Shown here: piece after piece, positions 1 to 6,039 of the stretch | How positions within the stretch are numbered: position 1 is the stretch's first letter | Layout of the letters: every line of letters begins with the position of its first letter | From: an uncultured Clostridia bacterium | Lineage (GTDB): Bacteria; Bacillota; Clostridia; Oscillospirales; Acutalibacteraceae | DNA: 6,381 bases | Assembly (NCBI GenBank): GCA_947171615.1 | Contig: CAMVYG010000131.1 | Coordinates: 1-6,381 of the forward strand | Direction of reading: 5' to 3' | Notes under the pieces: model-generated | The model's database searches: none | What the model saw: the letters and a program-made list of their open reading frames with translations, nothing else | What the model was told of the DNA's origin: nothing | Program-made: the position numbers and the translations under genes

Positions 1-3
1 TAA

Positions 4-153
4 AACAAGGCCGTAGATTTCTTTCACTATAAAATCAATTTGGCTCAGTACAATTCGCCAGCAGCATTTCACAACTGTACTGAGCAGTTAATTCGTGGTG
101 TTCGCAAAAGCGTACACATCCTTCCTGAAAAAAGTAAAGATACCAAAACATAA
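4..153 (+). other. Start-less open fragment, possibly a decayed transposase C-terminus
   Basis: An open frame of 49 codons runs from just after an in-frame TAA at 1-3 to a TAA at 151-153. It has no ATG and no ribosome binding site. The translation looks protein-like (for example FFHYKINLAQYNSPAAF). By eye it resembles the FYN-x-x-RI-x-L...SP-x-x-Y pattern at the C-terminus of IS3-family DDE transposases, but the similarity is weak and the expected Arg and Asn residues are only partly present. The other two plus-strand frames close early, at 14-16 and 30-32, so no simple frameshift restores a longer gene inside the window. It is most likely intergenic sequence or a remnant of a mobile element; I would not call it a functional gene. 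Confidence 0.2.
43..85. repeat. Perfect 10-bp inverted repeat with 23-base loop
   Basis: GCTCAGTACA at 43-52 is the exact reverse complement of TGTACTGAGC at 76-85, with 23 bases between. Neither strand shows a solid T-tract directly after the stem, so it is not a classical intrinsic terminator, although the minus strand has a loose AT-rich stretch after it. It could be an RNA hairpin, a protein-binding site, or a relic of a mobile element end. Its function is unknown. Confidence 0.6.
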
Positions 154-167
154 GCTCTGGTATCTCT
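128..167 (-). terminator. Probable intrinsic terminator of the queA-tgt-yajC unit
   Basis: On the minus strand, just after the yajC stop, AGAGATACCA (167-158) pairs with TGGTATCTTT (145-136). This makes a 10-bp stem with one G-U pair and a 12-base loop. The RNA then continues through AC into six U residues (133-128). The stem is AU-rich and the loop is large, so efficiency is uncertain. Position and orientation fit the end of the leftward unit. Confidence 0.6.
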
Positions 168-188
168 AACTGCAATACTATAAATCAA

Positions 189-524
189 TCAGGTCTGGTC
201 ATCCTCGTGAACGGTATCGACACTGCCGATGGCCCAGCGCTTGATTCTCATGCGGGATTTATCGCTGCCGGTTTCGATCACTACAGAGTCGCTCTCGTCT
301 TTCACGGCAACAATGCGCCCGCAAATACCGCCGATGGTAGTGACCTCGTCCCCCACCTGTGCGTTTTTACGCATTTCAGCTTCTTTTTTCTTCTTTTTGT
401 TCTGAGGGCGGAAAAAGATCAAATACAGTACCAGGAAAAAGGCGCCGTAAATCAGCAGCATAACAATCAGGTTCATACCGCCTGCTGCCGCCTGGTTTTC
501 GCTCAGTTTCATCAAATGTTCCAT
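189..524 (-). CDS. yajC: YajC, preprotein translocase accessory subunit
   Basis: A 111-residue small inner-membrane protein of the YajC family, which associates with SecDF and the SecYEG translocon at the cytoplasmic membrane. Visible features in order: a short polar N-terminus, one hydrophobic membrane segment at about residues 17-38, the family motif FFRPQ at 37-41, a basic run KKKKK at 43-47, and the conserved soluble part with GDEVTTIGGICGRI at 58-71. Length matches the family (about 85-115). I chose the ATG at 524-522 because AAAGGAG lies 9 bases upstream; the alternative Met5 would be too far from it. It lies 99 bases after tgt and has its own promoter. In many bacteria secDF follows yajC; here a terminator-like hairpin follows, so secDF is not directly downstream. 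Identity is secure. Confidence 0.95.
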   Translation of the reverse strand: MEHLMKLSENQAAAGGMNLIVMLLIYGAFFLVLYLIFFRPQNKKKKKEAEMRKNAQVGDEVTTIGGICGRIVAVKDESDSVVIETGSDKSRMRIKRWAIGSVDTVHEDDQT

Positions 525-529
525 TTTTT

Positions 530-548
530 ATATCTCCTTTATATCTCC
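530..548 (-). promoter_or_regulatory. Tandem ribosome-binding-site repeat before yajC
   Basis: On the minus strand GGAGATAT occurs twice with an 11-base period (548-541 and 537-530). The start-proximal copy forms the working Shine-Dalgarno AAAGGAG, 9 bases before the yajC ATG. The distal copy lies too far away for normal initiation and may be a duplication or a standby binding site. Confidence 0.5.
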
Positions 549-565
549 GAAATGTAAGCAGTTTG

Positions 566-594
566 ATTATAACAAGGAAGAGGAAAACTTGCAA
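566..594 (-). promoter_or_regulatory. Promoter of yajC with extended -10
   Basis: On the minus strand TTGCAA (594-589) and a perfect TATAAT (571-566) are 17 bases apart, and the -10 is preceded by TG at 574-573 (TGTTATAAT), an extended -10 element. The predicted start is about 559, giving a leader of roughly 35 bases. The -35 matches consensus at four of six positions. This suggests yajC is transcribed on its own in addition to any read-through from tgt. Confidence 0.7.
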
Positions 595-623
595 GCAAAA
601 TTAAATAGATTTCTCAAAGTCTT

Positions 624-1754
624 TTAAATTCGCTTTCCCAGCGTTTCAATATTTGTTTGATAAAAGCTTTCGAAAGCTCCGTCATCCAGTGCTTCCCTGA
701 TCTTCATAAGCAGGGTATTAAAAAAAAATAAATTGAGCATTACCATCAGCCGCATGGCTAGCATTTCCCCTGCTTTCAGCAGATGATGCAAATATGCCCG
801 GCTGAAATTACGGCAGGTCGGACAGTCGCAAGCTGTATCTAAAGGCGAATCATCCAGCTCATATTTAGCGTTCAGCAGATTTCGGCATCCTTCCCAGGTA
901 AAGGCGTGGCCATGGCGGGCATTACGGCTGGGCATAACACAATCAAACAGGTCAACGCCCCTGCGGACGGCCTCCAGAATATTGGCGGGAGTTCCCACCC
1001 CCATTAAATAGCGGATCTTATTTTTTGGCATATGGGGCTCCACCGCTTCAATGATGCGGTACATGTCTTCTGTTGGTTCCCCTACTGCCAAACCGCCAAT
1101 GGCATAGCCATCCAGCTCCAGAGCGGCAATACGCTTCATGTGCTCGATCCGCAGATCTTCATAAGTACATCCTTGATTGATTCCGAACAAAAGCTGCTGT
1201 GGATTTACAGCCCCTTCTCTGGCGTTGAGCAGAGCCATCTCCCGTTTGCAGCGCTCCAGCCATCTGGCAGTACGCTCACAAGAGGCCTTGGCGTAATCGT
1301 ACTCAGCAGGGTTTTCTACACATTCGTCAAAGGCCATAGCAATAGTAGAACCGAGATTTGACTGGATTCGCATGCTTTCCTCCGGCCCCATAAAGATTTT
1401 ATGACCGTCAATATGGGAAGCAAAGGTTACGCCTTCTTCTGTGATATTTCGCAGCTTTGCCAGAGAAAACACCTGGAAGCCGCCGCTGTCGGTGAGCACA
1501 GGGCCGTCCCAACCGGTAAATTTCCGAATCCCCCCCAGGTTCTTCACAACTTCGTCTCCGGGACGTACGTGGAGATGATACGTATTGCAAAGCTGCACCT
1601 GGCAGCGTAATTCCTTCAAATCGCAGGCGGAAACTGCACCTTTAATGGCCCCGGCTGTAGCCACGTTCATAAAAGCCGGAGTCTGCACCGTCCCGTGAAC
1701 CGTATGGAATTCACCCCGGCGGGCACGGCCTTCTGTTTTCAGCAGTTGATACAT
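624..1754 (-). CDS. tgt: tRNA-guanine transglycosylase (Tgt), zinc-ligand His replaced
   Basis: Exchanges guanine-34 in the anticodon of GUN tRNAs (Asp, Asn, His, Tyr) for the queuosine precursor preQ1 in bacteria; a cytosolic TIM-barrel enzyme. At 376 residues it has the usual length. Visible motifs: TDSGGFQ at 88-94 with Asp89 (general base), DEC at 143-145 (base recognition), GINQG at 191-195, GGLAVGE at 220-226, and DLFDCVMPSRNARHG at 268-282 with Asp271, the expected nucleophile. The zinc site has C309-x-C311-x2-C314, but the fourth ligand, His in the TIHNL motif of E. coli (H333), is Leu340 here (VMLNL, codon CTC at 737-735, one base from CAC). His323 and His324 remain nearby. AGGAG lies 9 bases before the ATG. 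It follows queA by 26 bases, the usual queuosine pairing. Identity is secure; effect of the Leu on activity is not known. Confidence 0.96.
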   Translation of the reverse strand: MYQLLKTEGRARRGEFHTVHGTVQTPAFMNVATAGAIKGAVSACDLKELRCQVQLCNTYHLHVRPGDEVVKNLGGIRKFTGWDGPVLTDSGGFQVFSLAKLRNITEEGVTFASHIDGHKIFMGPEESMRIQSNLGSTIAMAFDECVENPAEYDYAKASCERTARWLERCKREMALLNAREGAVNPQQLLFGINQGCTYEDLRIEHMKRIAALELDGYAIGGLAVGEPTEDMYRIIEAVEPHMPKNKIRYLMGVGTPANILEAVRRGVDLFDCVMPSRNARHGHAFTWEGCRNLLNAKYELDDSPLDTACDCPTCRNFSRAYLHHLLKAGEMLAMRLMVMLNLFFFNTLLMKIREALDDGAFESFYQTNIETLGKRI

Positions 1755-1780
1755 GATAAAACTCTCCTATATTTTTGTGA

Positions 1781-2818
1781 TCATGAAAGGAACATGGCGT
1801 CGCCAAAGCTAAAAAAACGATAATGTTCTTTTACAGCTTTCCGATAAGCATTCAGCACATTTTCCCGTCCTGCCAGAGCGGATACCAGCATGATCAGCGT
1901 GCTTTTCGGCAGATGAAAATTTGTAATGAGAGCATCCAGTCCTTTGAATTCGTAACCGGGATAGATGAAAATATCCGTCCAGCCTTCGCTCTCTCGAAAA
2001 CACCCTTCCTTTTGGGCAACAGATTCAATAGTACGGCAGCTGGTTGTGCCTACCGCCACTACACGTCCGCCTTTTTCCTTTGTCTCCCGAATCAATTTGG
2101 CGGTTTCTTCCGGCATATAATAGTGCTCCGAGTGCATTTTGTGATCGGTAATTTTCTCCGCGCTGACCGGGCGAAAGGTTCCAAGCCCCACATGAAGCGT
2201 CACAAATCCCAGGTGAGTTCCTTTCGCCCGAATTTTTTCCAGCAACTCCGGTGTAAAATGCAGCCCAGCCGTTGGAGCCGCGGCGGAACCAAGCTCACGG
2301 GAATAAACAGTTTGATACCGCTCTTGATCCTGAAGCTTTTCTTTGATATAGGGCGGCAAGGGCATTTGTCCGATTTGATCTAAAAGATGAAAAAACACGC
2401 CGGTATATGTAAAGTGGATTCGCTTGCCACCGTTCTCTAAGGTGTCGAGCACTTCACAGCGCAGAAGCCCATCGCCAAAGGTAAAGGTACTTCCCTTTTT
2501 AGCCCTTTTGCCGGGCTTTGCGAGAACTTCCCAAATATCATTCCCAAGATTTTCCAGTAAAAGAAATTCAACATGAGCCCCTGTATCGTCTTTGACTCCA
2601 TAAATGCGGGCGGGAAGCACCCGGGAATCGTTTAAGATCAGACAGTCCTCCGGCCGAAGCAGATCGACAATATCGCGAAAGTAGCGATGTTCTATTGCGC
2701 CGGTACGCTTATCAAGGCACATGAGGCGGGAGCTGTCTCTGGGCTCTACAGGAGTTTGAGCGATCAATTCTTCGGGCAGGTCAAAATAGAAATCGCTGGT
2801 TTTCATTGTGCTTTCCAT
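1781..2818 (-). CDS. queA: S-adenosylmethionine:tRNA ribosyltransferase-isomerase (QueA)
   Basis: Transfers and isomerises the ribosyl group of S-adenosylmethionine onto preQ1 in tRNA to give epoxyqueuosine, the step after Tgt. The 345 residues match the family length. Conserved blocks in order: NDSRVLPAR 63-71, LPPYIKE 154-160, the SAAAPTAGLHFT signature at 178-189, HVGLGTFRPV 209-218, MHSEHY 228-233, VGTTSCRTIES 256-266, TNFHLPKSTL 299-308 and FFSFGDAMFL 335-344. The start is ambiguous. The ATG at 2818 has AAAGGA 6 bases upstream. The family usually begins at MKTSDF, which here is Met5 (ATG at 2806-2804) with a GGAAAG nearby. The difference is four residues. It is the first gene of the leftward unit and ends 26 bases before tgt. 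Identity is secure. Confidence 0.96.
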   Translation of the reverse strand: MESTMKTSDFYFDLPEELIAQTPVEPRDSSRLMCLDKRTGAIEHRYFRDIVDLLRPEDCLILNDSRVLPARIYGVKDDTGAHVEFLLLENLGNDIWEVLAKPGKRAKKGSTFTFGDGLLRCEVLDTLENGGKRIHFTYTGVFFHLLDQIGQMPLPPYIKEKLQDQERYQTVYSRELGSAAAPTAGLHFTPELLEKIRAKGTHLGFVTLHVGLGTFRPVSAEKITDHKMHSEHYYMPEETAKLIRETKEKGGRVVAVGTTSCRTIESVAQKEGCFRESEGWTDIFIYPGYEFKGLDALITNFHLPKSTLIMLVSALAGRENVLNAYRKAVKEHYRFFSFGDAMFLS

Positions 2819-2897
2819 AAATTTTCCTTTCCCACAATTCTATTCCTTTTTTGCCGCCTTGTTTTACTCTGAACCCAAGCACATGTTTCCAAAAAAA

Positions 2898-2928
2898 TTC
2901 ATAGAATATAAAGCCTAAAAATTGACAA
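2898..2928 (-). promoter_or_regulatory. Possible promoter of the queA-tgt unit
   Basis: On the minus strand TTGTCA (2928-2923) matches the -35 consensus at five of six positions. AT-rich -10 candidates follow: TTCTAT (2906-2901) after 16 bases, or TATGAA (2903-2898) after 19 bases. Neither is ideal, and TATATT at 2910-2905 is too close to that -35. The -35 overlaps the complement of the -35 of the rightward promoter. The region is the only plausible site upstream of queA in this window, but the exact start is unsure. Confidence 0.35.
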
Positions 2929-2950
2929 CAGAGAGAAACTAAGGTATGAT
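2922..2950 (+). promoter_or_regulatory. Promoter of the asd-dapA-dapB operon
   Basis: A perfect TTGACA at 2922-2927 and TATGAT at 2945-2950, which differs from consensus by one base, are exactly 17 bases apart. This is a strong housekeeping-sigma promoter. The predicted transcription start is about 2956-2958, right at the 5' strand of riboswitch helix P1, so essentially the whole leader is the riboswitch. Confidence 0.88.
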
Positions 2951-2953
2951 AAA

Positions 2954-3118
2954 AGAAATAGAGGCGCGGCTTTCAAAAGTATCAGAATCGAGGTTGCCGA
3001 AACCTGTGAAATTTTGTGAAAGGGAAATCCGCCGAAGGAGCTTGTTTGGCAAACAACTCCTGGCTGCTGAGGCGAACAGCCCTGTAGCTGCCATCTTTCC
3101 CGATGGAGCGCTATTTAT
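2954..3118 (+). promoter_or_regulatory. Lysine riboswitch (L box) aptamer
   Basis: The leader carries the conserved L-box core in order: AGAGGCGC (2960-2967), AAAAGTATCAG (2975-2985), GAAAGGG (3018-3024) then CGCCGAAG (3030-3037), GGCTG (3062-3066), and GGAGCGCTAT (3105-3114). The five-helix fold can be drawn. P1 pairs AAATAG 2956-2961 with CTATTT 3111-3116. P2 pairs GCGG 2966-2969 with CCGC 3029-3032, and CTTTC 2970-2974 with GAAAG 3018-3022; it carries the hairpin AGGTT/AACCT (2991-3005). P3 runs 3037-3060 with a GGC loop, P4 pairs GGCTG with CAGCC (3062-3081), and P5 pairs CCATC with GATGG (3091-3106). Bound lysine is known to stabilise this fold and promote downstream termination. It sits between the promoter and asd, matching control of lysine/DAP synthesis. 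Confidence 0.93.
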
Positions 3119-3164
3119 TTTCGGTTTTTCCGAAAAAGCAGCAGTTTCATTATAAAAGATTGGC

Positions 3165-3194
3165 AGCCGGTTTTCAACCGGTTTTTCTGTTTTT
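3165..3194 (+). terminator. Intrinsic terminator of the riboswitch expression platform
   Basis: CCGGTT (3167-3172) and AACCGG (3176-3181) form a GC-containing stem with a TTC loop, extendable by an A-U and a G-U pair at its foot. It is followed by U-rich sequence (TTTTTCTGTTTTT, 3182-3194). It lies 38 bases before the asd start and after the lysine aptamer, so it should act as a lysine-dependent attenuator. Confidence 0.85.
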
Positions 3195-3231
3195 CTTTCG
3201 GTTCCAGTAATTTTAGAGAGGATGTTGCAAT

Positions 3232-4311
3232 ATGAAGCAGTATCGGGTAGGAATCATTGGATGTACCGGAATGGTCGGACAGCGTTTTGCCACTATTTTG
3301 GAAAATCACCCTTGGTTTCATGTAACGGCATTGGCGGCCAGCGCCAATTCGGCCGGAAAAACATATCGGGAAGCAGTAGAAGGACGCTGGGCTATGAAAG
3401 CCTCTATCCCTTCCGCCATGAGTGAGCTTCCTGTTTATGACGCTGAAAAGGATATCGATAAAATCGTGTCACTGGTAGATTTTGTGTTTTGCGCCGTCAA
3501 TATGAAGTCGGAAGAGATCAGAGCCCTGGAAGAGGCCTATGCCAAAAAGGAATGCCCTGTGATCTCCAACAACAAGCAGCACAGAGGCGATGCCGATGTT
3601 CCCATGATCGTTCCGGAGCTGAATGCCGATCATGCGAAGGTGATTGAAACCCAGAGAAAACGCCTCGGCACAAAAAAAGGCTTTATTGCCGTGAAAAGCA
3701 ACTGCTCTTTGCAAAGCTATGTGCCTGCCATCCATCCCCTGTTGGATCTGGGGATCACCAAGGTGCTGGCCTGTACGTACCAGGCGATTTCCGGTGCGGG
3801 AAAAACCTTTGAGACAATGCCCGAAATCGTTGACAATGTGATCCCCTATATCGGCGGCGAGGAAGAAAAGTCCGAGCAGGAGCCCATGAAGATCTGGGGC
3901 AAGGTGGAAAACGGCGTGATCGTCAATGCCACTTCCCCCTCCATTACCTCACAATGCCTGCGGGTTCCCGTGTCTGATGGCCATATGGCTGCTGTTTTCT
4001 TCTCCATGGAGCAGAAGGCTTCCAAAGAGGAGATCATTCGCAGATGGAATGAATTTAAGGGACCTGCTCAGGAACTGGAGCTGCCCAGCGCGCCCAAACA
4101 GTTCCTTCACTACTTTGAGGAGGAGAACCGCCCGCAAACCAAATTGGACAGAGATTTAGAGGGTGGTATGGCTGTTTCCATCGGCCGCCTCCGTCCGGAT
4201 ACGCAGTATGATTATAAGTTCGTTTGCCTTTCCCACAACACTCTGCGCGGCGCTGCCGGCGGCGGTGTGCTTATGGCTGAACTGCTGTGCAAGCTGGGTT
4301 ACTTTGATTGA
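3232..4311 (+). CDS. asd: Aspartate-semialdehyde dehydrogenase, archaeal/fungal type
   Basis: Reduces L-aspartyl-4-phosphate to aspartate semialdehyde with NADPH, the branch-point precursor for lysine/DAP, threonine and methionine. The 359 residues match the archaeal/fungal-type subfamily rather than the usual bacterial one. The N-terminal Rossmann motif is GCTGMVGQRF at 10-19, followed by an ASANSAGKTY stretch (36-45) typical of that branch. Catalytic Cys158 lies in KSNCS, Gln184 in TYQAISGAG, and Arg244 and His251 in LRVPVSDGH. The C-terminal LSHNTLRGAAGG (333-344) is family-typical. The ATG at 3232 has AGAGG 10 bases upstream. It is the first gene after the lysine riboswitch and lies 27 bases before dapA. 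Function is secure; the subfamily call is by eye. Confidence 0.95.
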   Translation: MKQYRVGIIGCTGMVGQRFATILENHPWFHVTALAASANSAGKTYREAVEGRWAMKASIPSAMSELPVYDAEKDIDKIVSLVDFVFCAVNMKSEEIRALEEAYAKKECPVISNNKQHRGDADVPMIVPELNADHAKVIETQRKRLGTKKGFIAVKSNCSLQSYVPAIHPLLDLGITKVLACTYQAISGAGKTFETMPEIVDNVIPYIGGEEEKSEQEPMKIWGKVENGVIVNATSPSITSQCLRVPVSDGHMAAVFFSMEQKASKEEIIRRWNEFKGPAQELELPSAPKQFLHYFEEENRPQTKLDRDLEGGMAVSIGRLRPDTQYDYKFVCLSHNTLRGAAGGGVLMAELLCKLGYFD

Positions 4312-4338
4312 TTTTAAATTTCGGAGGTTTTATGCCTT

Positions 4339-5229
4339 ATGAAAGAATTGCTTTTTACCGGCGCCGGTACCGCGCTGGTCACCCCCTTCGATCAGGATGG
4401 CAATATTCTTTGGGAAGAATTGGAGCAGTTGGTTGAGTTCCAGATTGAAAATGGGATCGATTCCATTATCGCATGCGGAACTACCGGGGAAGCTGCTACA
4501 ATGACGGCCGAAGAGCATTTGAAAACTATTGAATTTATCATAGAAAAGGTACGGGGACGCGTGCCTGTAATTGCAGGGACCGGCAGTAATGATACCCATT
4601 TCTGTGTGGAATTGTCTCTGGAGGCAAAGAAGCTGGGGGCAGATGGTCTTCTTTTGGTTACTCCCTATTACAATAAGACCTCTCAAAAAGGGCTGGAGGA
4701 AAGCTTTAACTATGTGGCGGACAACGTAAAGATGCCCTGCGTTCTTTACAATGTTCCCAGCCGTACCGGGTGCAATATTCAGCCTACCACCTATCAGAAG
4801 CTCTCTAAAAACCCTTATATCGTAGCGGTAAAGGAAGCAAATGGCGATACCGCCTCTGTTGCCCGCACGCTGGCTCTTTGCGGTGACCAGCTGGCTGTTT
4901 ATTCCGGCGAAGATAATCAAACGCTTCCCATTATGGCTTTGGGCGGCAAGGGTGTTATTTCCGTCTTTTCAAATGCCCTTCCCCGGCAAATGCATGAGCT
5001 TTCCGCCGCAATGCTTCGGGGTGATCTGGACAGCGCCCGAAAGCTCAATGTGGAATACCTGGATCTGATGGACGGTTTCTTTATGGACGTAAATCCGATC
5101 CCTGTCAAGGAAGCGCTGTTCCGCATGGGTCTGATCAGCACTAACTTCTGCCGGATGCCGCTGACCACCATGACAGAAGGCAACCAGGAAAAGCTCACTG
5201 CTCTTTTGAAAAAGCACTCTTTACTGTAA
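4339..5229 (+). CDS. dapA: 4-hydroxy-tetrahydrodipicolinate synthase (DapA)
   Basis: Condenses pyruvate with aspartate semialdehyde, the first committed step to DAP and lysine; a cytosolic TIM-barrel class I aldolase. The 296 residues are close to E. coli DapA (292). Key residues: GTTGE 47-51 with Thr48/Thr49, TPYYN 108-112 with Tyr111, LYNVPSRTG 136-144 with Tyr137 and the substrate-binding Arg142, and Schiff-base Lys165 in VAVKEAN. NPIPVKEA lies at 252-259. The lysine feedback site seems altered: E. coli Ser48, His53 and Glu84 correspond to Ala52, Ala57 and Phe88 here, while His56, Asn80 and Tyr106 are kept (His60, Asn84, Tyr110). GGAGG lies 11 bases before the ATG at 4339; the ATG at 4332 is out of frame. 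It follows asd by 27 bases in the same operon. Confidence 0.97.
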   Translation: MKELLFTGAGTALVTPFDQDGNILWEELEQLVEFQIENGIDSIIACGTTGEAATMTAEEHLKTIEFIIEKVRGRVPVIAGTGSNDTHFCVELSLEAKKLGADGLLLVTPYYNKTSQKGLEESFNYVADNVKMPCVLYNVPSRTGCNIQPTTYQKLSKNPYIVAVKEANGDTASVARTLALCGDQLAVYSGEDNQTLPIMALGGKGVISVFSNALPRQMHELSAAMLRGDLDSARKLNVEYLDLMDGFFMDVNPIPVKEALFRMGLISTNFCRMPLTTMTEGNQEKLTALLKKHSLL

Positions 5230-5273
5230 AGCGACTGTGTTTCAGGAAGTGATAAGGAAAGGAAGCTGTCAAG

Positions 5274-6026
5274 ATGACTGATGTGATTTTGTGCGGTTGT
5301 GCCGGAAAAATGGGCACTGCGGTGCAGACCGCGATCCAAAACCGTGAGGATTGCCGCATTGTAGCCGGTGTAGATGTTTCAAAGCCTCTGCACAGCGATT
5401 TTCCCGTTTATTCAACTCCCGCCGAAATAGAGGAGCACGCCGATGTGTTGATCGATTTTTCTCACCCAACGGCGTTGAATCCGATTTTAGAATATTGCCG
5501 CCTTCACCCGGGAACCGCCGCGGTATTATGTACCACCGGGTATGACCGGGAACAGGTAGAACAGATCCATGAGGCAGCCAAAACGCTTCCTGTTTTCTAT
5601 TCCCGCAACATGTCGCTGGGAATCAATCTGCTGATTGAATTAGCCAAAAAAGCGGAAGAGGTTTTGGGCGATTCCTTTGATGTGGAGATCGTGGAAATGC
5701 ACCATAACCAGAAGCTGGACGCACCCAGCGGAACAGCGCTTATGCTGGCTGACGCCATCAATGAGACACGGCAGGGACAGATGAAATATACCTATGACCG
5801 TCATTCTCAGAGGAAAAAGCGGGAAAAAAGTGAAATTGGCCTTCATTCTGTACGGGGCGGCACGATCGTAGGAGAGCATCAGGTGATCTTTTCCGGTCTT
5901 CACGAGGTTCTCACTCTTTCCCACTCCGCTCAATCAAAGGAGTTATTTGCTTCCGGCGCGGTGCAGGCAGCCGTGTTTATGAAGGAGCAAAAGCCCGGCC
6001 TTTACGATATGTCGGATCTGATTTAA
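5274..6026 (+). CDS. dapB: 4-hydroxy-tetrahydrodipicolinate reductase (DapB)
   Basis: Reduces the DapA product to tetrahydrodipicolinate with NAD(P)H. At 250 residues it has the usual length for the family. The nucleotide-binding GCAGKMG is at 8-14, followed by VLIDFSHP at 58-65, TTGYD 87-91, and RNMSLGIN at 111-118. The signature EMHHNQKLDAPSGTA at 141-155 contains the expected general acid His143 and Lys147. RGGTIVGEH at 194-202 is part of the C-terminal domain. A purine-rich AAAGGAAG lies about 8 bases before the ATG. The gap after dapA is 44 bases, with no terminator seen, so the genes should be cotranscribed. Its stop TAA is embedded in the Shine-Dalgarno of the next gene, which suggests translational coupling. 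Confidence 0.96.
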   Translation: MTDVILCGCAGKMGTAVQTAIQNREDCRIVAGVDVSKPLHSDFPVYSTPAEIEEHADVLIDFSHPTALNPILEYCRLHPGTAAVLCTTGYDREQVEQIHEAAKTLPVFYSRNMSLGINLLIELAKKAEEVLGDSFDVEIVEMHHNQKLDAPSGTALMLADAINETRQGQMKYTYDRHSQRKKREKSEIGLHSVRGGTIVGEHQVIFSGLHEVLTLSHSAQSKELFASGAVQAAVFMKEQKPGLYDMSDLI

Positions 6027-6039
6027 GGAGGACGAAAAA

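Noticed and set aside
207..557. Plus-strand open frame of 116 codons
   Set aside because: It is the reverse-strand shadow of yajC; the minus-strand reading has the membrane segment, family motifs and a ribosome binding site.
588..595. Palindrome CTTGCAAG as an operator
   Set aside because: It is only eight bases and is explained by the TTGCAA -35 element of the yajC promoter.
607..622. Small hairpin after the tgt stop as a terminator
   Set aside because: The six pairs are all A-U-rich with a bulge, and there is no clean U-tract, so it is too weak to call.
1823..2383. Plus-strand open frame of 186 codons
   Set aside because: It is fully antisense to the well-conserved queA and has no ribosome binding site or recognisable domain.
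2946..3155. Plus-strand open frame of 69 codons upstream of asd
   Set aside because: It lies across the riboswitch aptamer and its ATG overlaps the -10 element, so the start would not be transcribed.
4330..4920. Minus-strand open frame of 196 codons
   Set aside because: It is antisense to dapA, which is conserved over its full length; no family motif is visible.
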